IMG/VR virus record: IMGVR_UViG_3300017763_004017
Span: 1-28,270 of that record
Strand: one strand, 5' to 3'
Length of the DNA stretch: 28,270 bases
Source: a virus
Both the position numbers and the translations under genes were made by a program. This document shows, piece after piece, positions 14,365-20,540 of the stretch. The number at the start of each line of letters is the position of its first letter. Within the stretch, counting starts at the first letter, position 1. Under the pieces are notes generated by a model. The model was not told the origin of the DNA. It saw only the letters and a program-made list of their open reading frames with translations, and did not search any database.

Positions 14365-16689
14365 ATGAATACTAATAATATATCTAAGATCATTAAGTTT
14401 TTAACTAATGGTCAACAAGTTTCGTTTGTTGAAGGGGGCGGTCTACAAGGCATAGATATGCTAGAGTATGGTGAAACATATTTATTTATTAGTAAAGACA
14501 CTTCTCTCCCGTATACTAACTGCGATGATGGAGAAATAGACTTTAGGTTCAACGCCTTTAAGCTAGACACTCCATCTAATCCAGAACAACTAAAAGTTCA
14601 GCAGGATGGTAAGTGCAAGCTGAATAGCCATACGGCAGAAGTCACTATGGTTTTTAATATTTCAGACCAAATAGATAATGGAACTACTGTAGAGTACAGC
14701 TTTGATAATTTTGCAACAGAAGATAATATTAAGACTGCTACTCATCTACAATCTAAAGTAGAGACGTTTCCTCTGTCTGATTTTCTAGATGATAACGAAA
14801 ATAGCTTGGGCAAAACTCTAATAGATGGACAAAATGCCTTTGTATCTACTACTATATATTATAGAGACCCTAATTTAAGAACTAAGATATATACAGAGCG
14901 CATGGTAGTGCTAGTTGAGTGCGAAGCCTGCGATTTTTCATCAGTTACTAATCAGACAAACGGCTTATGTAACGAAGGTTACTTGGGAGTTTTTGATGCC
15001 GAGGGTTGTCTGCAAAACTGTTTGTCAGACCCTACCAACACGACGACTACAACTACATCGTCAGCCACAACAACGTGTCCCCCTGTGTTGTCAGGTGGTT
15101 GGTGTAGCTATGACTCCTTGAACCGTCGCATCATTTATTATGACCCCCCAAATCAAACATGTATAAAACACATATTTTGTATTGCCGGTTGCCCCACGGT
15201 GGATACTCCGATTCAAATGTCGGACGGTAGTGAAAAACTCGCTGGTGAATTAGTTGTGGGTGATAAATTATTAACACAACATGAAATAACTATGGAGTCT
15301 GGTGAGCATGAAATAACATACGTTGGAATTAAGTTATCTGAAACTCTCAAACTATCTTTTGAGGATGGGGGTACTTTCACATGCTCTCCTAGTCATCAGT
15401 TCTATCATAAAAATCAATGGGTTTCAGCGTATGACTTAGTGGTTGACGAAGTGTTACAAGGGCGCACAATATCTAAAATAGAAGACAACGGCGTACAAGA
15501 TGTTGTTATTATCCAAGTAGATGATGCTCATACTTATGTGGCAGATGAATTCCTCAGTCACAATAAATCGGTTCTAGCTACTTCCCAACCAACAAATCCT
15601 CCTCCTATAACATCTGCCGCACCAACAACAACCACGACCCGAGCGCCATGCGATCCACCAGTTCTTGAACCTGCGTGTCCTGATCTTGCTGGTAAAATAC
15701 ATGTAGGCTGGACTAGATACGGCACTTGTCCAGACGATTGTCCAGTAGATGATCAATGTAGATATGAAGACATTCCAGATGTTCCTTGTTCTTGTGATGC
15801 ATTAGAGTCATCGGATCTTATGAAGCAACTTCCAGTTGCTGGCTGTACAAAACTTATAGAAGAAACTACTAGTATACAATGTTATAATGAAGACGGTTCA
15901 AAAGGAACCGTGCTACAATGTCCCACTTATAGAATTGTAGCAGTAGACGAACCGAGGTATGGGTGTGAAACAAATAATAATGTAAGTGATCCTCAAGGAA
16001 GATGTCCCGAGGGATACAATATGCATTATAATGGCTACGGTTTTTCCTGCGTCAAACCCGAGCCTTTAACAAATCAAGAAGTTGAAGAGTGGAAACAGAA
16101 GTATAGCGATCATTATGAGTTTTTAATTGATCTATTAGAGCCAGAAGGTACATTTGAAACTCATCCAGAGTTATTTTATAATGATAATCCAAATTGGCCC
16201 CTAGATAATCCAGCTTTCATCATGATGCCGTGTATGGAATACGGCGATAATTTTTATGGTGGATGCGATATTGGAGTCTTTGGTGATGGTCAAAGCGTAT
16301 GGGAACAAATGATATCACAAGATTTCAGAAATCATTCTTTTCCTTCGCCATGTAAACAAAGTTGCGGATGCGATCCTACTAGAGCTTACTACTTTCAAAA
16401 CGACCCAGCGATGTTTGCAGATCAGTGTTTAGATAGCGATGGATCACCCAACGGAGAGTGTGTAGGAGAGATTGTAACTAGCGTAGAGGCTGGCGAATAC
16501 AAACTATTTGAGAGAACTCCGACGATACACAGTGGCTATATATTTTCCAATGCTAGTCTGTGCAATATACCAGTAGCTAAATACGATGTTACCGACGTTA
16601 AGCAAGTAGAATCAATAAACGTCTTTTGGAGTCATCCTTTCCCCAAAAATGATGGGGTAACACCAGTATGCGCAGAAACCTTGGAGTAA
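14365..16689 (+). CDS. Cys-rich virion-type protein with embedded Hint (intein-like) domain (774 aa)
   Basis: The N-terminal ~190 residues form a beta-rich domain. A Thr tract (about 225-237) and a Cys-rich segment lead into a Hint domain at 276-400. The rest (about 401-774) is again Cys-rich and begins with a Thr/Pro linker. The Hint domain starts at Cys276 (AGCPTVDTPIQMSDGS) and has a block-B-like SPSHQFY with His344. It ends HTYVADEFLSHN, followed by Lys401-Ser402. The linkers and Cys spacing match the giant protein upstream, so both likely belong to the same structure. The Hint domain predicts self-cleavage or cleavage-ligation after folding. No homing endonuclease is present. The start at 14365 lies 11 bases after the previous stop. 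The Hint call is strong; the host-protein function is inferred. Confidence 0.82.
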   Translation: MNTNNISKIIKFLTNGQQVSFVEGGGLQGIDMLEYGETYLFISKDTSLPYTNCDDGEIDFRFNAFKLDTPSNPEQLKVQQDGKCKLNSHTAEVTMVFNISDQIDNGTTVEYSFDNFATEDNIKTATHLQSKVETFPLSDFLDDNENSLGKTLIDGQNAFVSTTIYYRDPNLRTKIYTERMVVLVECEACDFSSVTNQTNGLCNEGYLGVFDAEGCLQNCLSDPTNTTTTTTSSATTTCPPVLSGGWCSYDSLNRRIIYYDPPNQTCIKHIFCIAGCPTVDTPIQMSDGSEKLAGELVVGDKLLTQHEITMESGEHEITYVGIKLSETLKLSFEDGGTFTCSPSHQFYHKNQWVSAYDLVVDEVLQGRTISKIEDNGVQDVVIIQVDDAHTYVADEFLSHNKSVLATSQPTNPPPITSAAPTTTTTRAPCDPPVLEPACPDLAGKIHVGWTRYGTCPDDCPVDDQCRYEDIPDVPCSCDALESSDLMKQLPVAGCTKLIEETTSIQCYNEDGSKGTVLQCPTYRIVAVDEPRYGCETNNNVSDPQGRCPEGYNMHYNGYGFSCVKPEPLTNQEVEEWKQKYSDHYEFLIDLLEPEGTFETHPELFYNDNPNWPLDNPAFIMMPCMEYGDNFYGGCDIGVFGDGQSVWEQMISQDFRNHSFPSPCKQSCGCDPTRAYYFQNDPAMFADQCLDSDGSPNGECVGEIVTSVEAGEYKLFERTPTIHSGYIFSNASLCNIPVAKYDVTDVKQVESINVFWSHPFPKNDGVTPVCAETLE
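15190..15564 (+). other. Hint domain (bacterial intein-like, no endonuclease)
   Basis: This 125-residue segment runs from Cys276 to Asn400 of the 774-aa protein. Features seen are the N-terminal Cys, 'lADGseKLAGELvVGDKLL' style N-block spacing, a central S-P-S-H motif, and a C-terminal His399-Asn400 pair. The +1 residue is Lys, not Cys, Ser or Thr, so standard protein splicing is unlikely. C-terminal cleavage at Asn400 and N-terminal thioester cleavage or transfer at Cys276 are the expected chemistries, as in BIL domains. Confidence 0.82.
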
Positions 16690-16692
16690 AAA

Positions 16693-16986
16693 ATGGCATC
16701 ACAATATAGTAAAATACAAGTCCGAAGAGGAACTAACGATGAGCTAAGATCTAGCACGTTAGTGTTAGCCAGCGGAGAACCAGCTCTTGCGCTTGATACC
16801 AACACCCTCAAGACAGGCGACGGGTCTAGCACATGGGCTAGTTTGCCAGTAACTAACAGTCACTCCGATATTCCCACCTCTGGTACAGCCCAAGGTGAAA
16901 AAGGTCAAACCGCCGTAGATAGCAACTATTTATATGTTTGTTATGATACTAATCAATGGAAAAAGATTAGTTTATCGGCATTTTAA
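16693..16986 (+). CDS. tail-fibre N-terminal-domain protein (Mtd_N-like), 97 aa
   Basis: Residues about 7-52 match the N-terminal domain seen in phage tropism determinants and tail fibres: KIQVRRGTNDELRSSTLVLA, then SGEPALALDTNTLKTGDGSS and TWASLP. That is the 'iqxRRGT...lxxGExgxxxdtxxlkxGdGxxxWxxLp' pattern. The remaining ~45 residues form a short second domain ending in a Trp/Lys-rich strand (YDTNQWKKISLSAF), which resembles a closing beta-hairpin. It is a paralogue of the next gene. It probably attaches a small fibre or adaptor to the virion. Start 16693 lies 3 bases after the previous stop. Confidence 0.75.
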   Translation: MASQYSKIQVRRGTNDELRSSTLVLASGEPALALDTNTLKTGDGSSTWASLPVTNSHSDIPTSGTAQGEKGQTAVDSNYLYVCYDTNQWKKISLSAF

Positions 16987-17045
16987 TTACAGTTCAGTGT
17001 ATTATATGTTGACACACTGTACACAATACATAAGGGTAAAATACT

Positions 17046-17648
17046 ATGCCAGATTATACTAACACAAGAATTCAGATAAGAAGAGGAACAGGAGATTCAT
17101 TCAGTAGCGCCAATCCAATTCTAGCCAGTGGTGAACCAGCATTTGCTGTTGATACCAACGTCTTAAAAATTGGAGATGGTGACAGGGCTTGGTCAGCATT
17201 GCCTACAATCAACAGTTCGGTTGAGCAAAAAGTAGGTGGTACACAAACGTTGGGAGACGGTGTGTCTACGTCAGATGCCGCATTTCTGCCAACTGCTAAT
17301 CTAGACCTAATTAAAGTATCTACATTAAACGCAAACTTTACCATACACGGGGTAGATGATGACTACGCAATTAAGCAATTTGTTTTGATAAATGATGTAA
17401 CTTCTGGAGACAGAAACATCACAATCAAAAGTCAAAGTACAACAGCTGTTGCAGCTAACAGAATTTATTGTATCCCAAGATCTGACATACTTTTAAAGTA
17501 CGGTCAAGCAGCGTCGTTTACTTACGATGCAACTCTAGATAAATGGTTAGCATATAAAGTAACCGCAAACAATATTCTCGCATTAAGCAGCTCAGAATAT
17601 ACAGCTTTAGCAGACAAAGATCCCAACACAATATACGTAGTAACCTAA
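17046..17648 (+). CDS. tail-fibre-like protein, paralogue of upstream gene (200 aa)
   Basis: The N-terminus repeats the same Mtd_N-like domain (RIQIRRGTGDSFSSANPILA, then SGEPAFAVDTNVLKIGDGD and AWSALP). The C-terminal half (about 65-200) is a beta-rich domain of a different type, containing FTIHGVDDDYAIKQFVLIND and ending DPNTIYVVT. 'ALADKDPNTIYVVT' resembles short end-caps of tail fibres. It is expressed with the preceding gene but separated by a 59-base spacer. A role as receptor-binding or fibre-joining protein is likely. Confidence 0.75.
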   Translation: MPDYTNTRIQIRRGTGDSFSSANPILASGEPAFAVDTNVLKIGDGDRAWSALPTINSSVEQKVGGTQTLGDGVSTSDAAFLPTANLDLIKVSTLNANFTIHGVDDDYAIKQFVLINDVTSGDRNITIKSQSTTAVAANRIYCIPRSDILLKYGQAASFTYDATLDKWLAYKVTANNILALSSSEYTALADKDPNTIYVVT

Positions 17649-17666
17649 TTAAAAGAGCAAAATAAT

Positions 17667-18530
17667 ATGGCTAATATATATCTTGGCGAACAAACCGTAA
17701 CGCTGTACTCTGGCGCAGAGCCTGACACCCCAGTGGCGCAAGTTTATTCTGAAAACGAGCTAATATATAACCCTCAAGACCTTCCAGCGAGTGGTTATGC
17801 AAGCCTCGTACTTTTACCCTTTAATAATAATTTCGAGGATGTTTCCAGCGCTGATCTGGATTTTACATCTTCTAATATTAATCTAGATGGAACTAATAAG
17901 AAGTTTGGTCTAGCTTCATTAAAAAATACTTCAGGGGGAAGAATCTATAACGACGATACTAATTCCGACAATGCTCTAACAGCTATTGGTACAAACAATT
18001 TTACACTGGAATTCTTTGTTTACTTTACTGCAAATGTTAGCAGCGCTGTTTTGTTAGAACAAAGTCATGAGAATTCCTATGGAAATTATAAAGTAGAGAT
18101 GATTGATAACAAAATTAAATTTAGCTATACCTATTTACATAAAGATTTCGGCACTGTAAGTACGCGCAGTCTAACCAGCGATGCTGTGGGCCTTAGCGGA
18201 TGGCATCATGTAGCTATCGTCAGACAGAGTGGCTCAGGGTATACTAACAGTAAATTTTATATGTACATTGATGGCGTAAAAAAGACAACGACCACACAGT
18301 CAGAAAATTCTGATCAAGTAATAGAATTTTTAAACGGTGGAAAACTAACAATTGGCTCTGACAAAGATGGAAACAATGCTTTTAGTGGTCAGATAGATCA
18401 TTTTCACATTAGAAATTTGGCTGTATACAAAAGAGGCTTGAATTTTACCCCACCCGCAACGCCAAGTCAAGACTTTGAAAGTGTGACCTTTACTACTTAC
18501 CCAATGATTAGCACTACATCTGCGCCCTAA
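17667..18530 (+). CDS. LamG-like (concanavalin A-like jelly-roll) virion protein (287 aa)
   Basis: A short N-terminal region (1-45) precedes a LamG-type domain. Typical features appear in order: LVLLPFNNNFEDVS, KKFGLASLKNT, the NNFTLEFFVYF strand, GWHHVAIVRQSG, FYMYIDGVKK, and the closing LTIGSDKDGNNAFSGQIDHF with HIRNLAVYKRG. These sandwiches bind glycans or act as spacers in phage tail fibres. The N-terminal LGEQTVTLYSGAEPDTPV may be the attachment part. It belongs to the fibre cluster 16.7-18.8 kb and could bind the host surface. No signal peptide is present. Confidence 0.8.
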   Translation: MANIYLGEQTVTLYSGAEPDTPVAQVYSENELIYNPQDLPASGYASLVLLPFNNNFEDVSSADLDFTSSNINLDGTNKKFGLASLKNTSGGRIYNDDTNSDNALTAIGTNNFTLEFFVYFTANVSSAVLLEQSHENSYGNYKVEMIDNKIKFSYTYLHKDFGTVSTRSLTSDAVGLSGWHHVAIVRQSGSGYTNSKFYMYIDGVKKTTTTQSENSDQVIEFLNGGKLTIGSDKDGNNAFSGQIDHFHIRNLAVYKRGLNFTPPATPSQDFESVTFTTYPMISTTSAP

Positions 18531-18561
18531 TACAACATTATTTTTATAAAAGGAGATTAAT

Positions 18562-18792
18562 ATGCCAACTGATGTCGCTCAAAACGCACACGCTTCAACC
18601 ACAACTCTTAGGAACGGAACTGTCACAGTAAGCTGTTTTCCTACTGGAACTTCGTTTACAATTGATACCAGCACCGATCCTAGTTTTGTTGAGTTTGATA
18701 CGAGTTTAACACCAACAGAACTAGAAACTCTCTACACTGCAAAATTCGATGATATTTCTTATTACAACGCTGTGGATGGAGGCAGTCCATGA
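18562..18792 (+). CDS. small virion-associated protein candidate (76 aa)
   Basis: The 76-aa product begins MPTDVAQNAHASTTTLRNGT and has a beta-rich core with one Cys. The AGGAG at 18551-18555 gives a good start. Its N-terminus resembles that of the 211-aa virion protein at 6358 (NAHAS, then Thr and N-G-T-V), suggesting a shared docking segment. It overlaps the next gene by 4 bases (ATGA). The function is unknown. Confidence 0.6.
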   Translation: MPTDVAQNAHASTTTLRNGTVTVSCFPTGTSFTIDTSTDPSFVEFDTSLTPTELETLYTAKFDDISYYNAVDGGSP

Positions 18793-19148
18793 AAAGATTT
18801 TTGGAATTATGCTTTATTAGTTTAATTTCTGTCATAGGAACATTGCACTTTGTAAATAACCCTCCGTCTATAATTGATGGAGGAACACCTCTTAGTTTTA
18901 GCAGCGAACCTTCAGAAGTAGAGTTATGGAAGCAAGAAGTCAAGAAGTCCTTTGACGAGTCAGAGAAAGAAGTATTTGGAGTAAAACCAACTCCAGATAT
19001 AGTCGGTCCACATCCAGATCCAGATAAATGCATTTGCAAAGGCTCTGGAGTTATAGTCCACGGAGACGGTCACAAAACTGTGTGTCCATATCACGGGAAA
19101 AAGGATGATACTATTGTCGTTCAACCATTAAAAATTTTGGAGGAATAA
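18789..19148 (+). CDS. signal-peptide protein with CxC...CxxH zinc-binding-type motif (119 aa)
   Basis: The N-terminus MKRFLELCFISLISVIGTLHF is a signal peptide or membrane anchor, followed by a helical charged region (45-62). The C-terminal CICKGSGVIVHGDGHKTVCP (81-100), followed by YH, gives C81-x-C83...C99-x-x-H102 with two G-x-G turns, like half of a DnaJ-type zinc-binding element. The protein is likely exported or anchored. Cys8 within the hydrophobic stretch is not in a clear lipobox, so a lipoprotein is not supported. It starts a run of four envelope-directed genes and may act in lysis (spanin-like) or envelope modification. Confidence 0.7.
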   Translation: MKRFLELCFISLISVIGTLHFVNNPPSIIDGGTPLSFSSEPSEVELWKQEVKKSFDESEKEVFGVKPTPDIVGPHPDPDKCICKGSGVIVHGDGHKTVCPYHGKKDDTIVVQPLKILEE

Positions 19149-19414
19149 TGGATACAGAAGTTTTATTAAGGCTAATAGCCATTGCGGTTGCCGCAAGTTT
19201 ATTGTTTGTCAATTTTGATGTTAAGCCCTACGTGACTTACGTAAAAAATTTATTCAAAAGAAAACCTAGCCCTGAAGTTCAAGCGCAGGCCGCTTCATTC
19301 ATTGAAGTAGTTGAAACTTGGCACACGCTCAGAAACCAATGTGAATCGTTAGAGCTTAAATCTGCCGTCGAAAAAATTGACGAGGTATTTCCGTTGTTAA
19401 ATACGGAGGAATAA
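19148..19414 (+). CDS. single-pass membrane protein (88 aa), unknown
   Basis: An N-terminal membrane helix (about residues 5-21, VLLRLIAIAVAASLLFV) is followed by a basic stop-transfer segment (KNLFKRK) and a helical cytosolic or periplasmic domain with one Cys. It overlaps the previous gene by 1 base and is followed 2 bases later by another signal-bearing gene. The size and topology would suit an inner-membrane spanin component, but no family is recognised. Confidence 0.65.
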   Translation: MDTEVLLRLIAIAVAASLLFVNFDVKPYVTYVKNLFKRKPSPEVQAQAASFIEVVETWHTLRNQCESLELKSAVEKIDEVFPLLNTEE

Positions 19415-19416
19415 TA

Positions 19417-19875
19417 ATGTATAAAAAAGTAATAGCACTCGTCTTGCTTGCTTATTCTGTATTTGGCCTCAATGTAGATTTATCTAACATAGATATTAGG
19501 CCGTTTATTCCAACGCCAAGTATACTAAACATAGAAAAGCCTAGCGATCCAATCTTGTCAATATCCAAAAACATTTCTGCTCTAGTAACAGATCAAGATG
19601 ATAGAGAAAAATTAGCTATTTTTAATTATGAATTCTCTAAAAGAATTTTAGGATATAATACTGACTGTCAGCAAGTAAATGATGTGTATGTAATAGCAGG
19701 GAAGTTGTTTTTTAAATCAACACTTGCTGATAAGTACGACGGACTTGCGGAGAGCATATCTGATATTCTCAGATCAGTCATAGGAGATGATAATCATCAA
19801 CTAAGCAAGTCAGAGCGCAAAGCTTTACACGCATACTTTGAAGGAGTGTCTTGGGCGTTAATTCAGAAAGGTTAG
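19417..19875 (+). CDS. exported protein (152 aa), unknown
   Basis: MYKKVIALVLLAYSVFGLNV is a classic signal peptide, probably cut after Gly17. The mature part is a mostly helical domain of about 135 residues with one Cys (in NTDCQQVNDV) and a C-terminal helix pair ending WALIQKG. It should act in the periplasm or on the cell surface. No catalytic motif is recognised. Confidence 0.7.
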   Translation: MYKKVIALVLLAYSVFGLNVDLSNIDIRPFIPTPSILNIEKPSDPILSISKNISALVTDQDDREKLAIFNYEFSKRILGYNTDCQQVNDVYVIAGKLFFKSTLADKYDGLAESISDILRSVIGDDNHQLSKSERKALHAYFEGVSWALIQKG

Positions 19876-19879
19876 TAAT

Positions 19880-20497
19880 ATGTCTCCTAAAGAAGCAAAA
19901 GAATTAATATCAAGCTTATTTACAGAAGAAGGAGCTGAAATAAACGGAATTAAAATAGCAGCAGAGTCTCCTTTAAAGTTTGAAGTAATTAAGAATGAAG
20001 ATGAATCAATAACAATAAATTTTGTTGATAACAAACCCAAGGCGTCTATAAAAAGAATTTTTACAATCTCAGCCACAGTCGTCAGTATCACTCTTAAAGA
20101 TGAGCATGGTTTTTTTGAACTTAAAAATTTCCCATCTATACCATTTCCATATGATGGATTTTTTAGCTCAAGCGCAGACGGCGCAAACGTCTCTAGTATA
20201 CAGCAAATCATAGACACAAAATATTGTGGGGAAAAGAAAAAAATTGCAAACTTATGTTTGTTTTATGCTGACGAATGGGCTAAAATATCTAGTCAGGCAA
20301 CATGCTTTAAAACCGCCACAGCAAAAGATAAAAGAAAATTGAAGAAGCAGTGTGTTGACTTTGTAACGCATAATGTTAAAAAAGAAATGCAAAAAGAGTA
20401 TGGTTCTGTTATACTGACATACCTATTGGTATTCATTATAATCCCTACTGTGTGCAAGTTTATTGTTTACAAGTTGCTTGAAAAATATTTTGATTAG
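19880..20497 (+). CDS. tail-anchored membrane protein (205 aa), unknown
   Basis: The first ~110 residues form an alpha/beta domain (NGIKIAAESPLKFEVIKN, then the FTISATVVSITLKDEHGFFE strands). The next part is helical with four Cys between 116 and 158. Residues 177-198 (VILTYLLVFIIIPTVCKFIV) form one membrane helix near the C-terminus. It would face the cytoplasm with a C-terminal anchor. It is the last gene of the envelope group; 43 AT-rich bases separate it from the RNR gene. Confidence 0.7.
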   Translation: MSPKEAKELISSLFTEEGAEINGIKIAAESPLKFEVIKNEDESITINFVDNKPKASIKRIFTISATVVSITLKDEHGFFELKNFPSIPFPYDGFFSSSADGANVSSIQQIIDTKYCGEKKKIANLCLFYADEWAKISSQATCFKTATAKDKRKLKKQCVDFVTHNVKKEMQKEYGSVILTYLLVFIIIPTVCKFIVYKLLEKYFD

Positions 20498-20540
20498 TTT
20501 TATATAATTTAATTTACTTAAAAGAACATGAGGATCGTAG

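Noticed and set aside
15190-15564. Canonical splicing intein
   Set aside because: The residue after His-Asn is Lys instead of Cys, Ser or Thr and no homing endonuclease is inserted, so a cleaving Hint/BIL domain fits better.
17009-17032. TTGACA in the gap before 17046 as a housekeeping promoter
   Set aside because: No acceptable -10 hexamer lies at 16-18 bp; the nearest TACATA is at 12 bp.
16693-17648. Mtd-like domains as a sign of a diversity-generating retroelement
   Set aside because: No reverse transcriptase, template repeat or variable-repeat pair was found in the window; only the N-terminal docking domain is shared.
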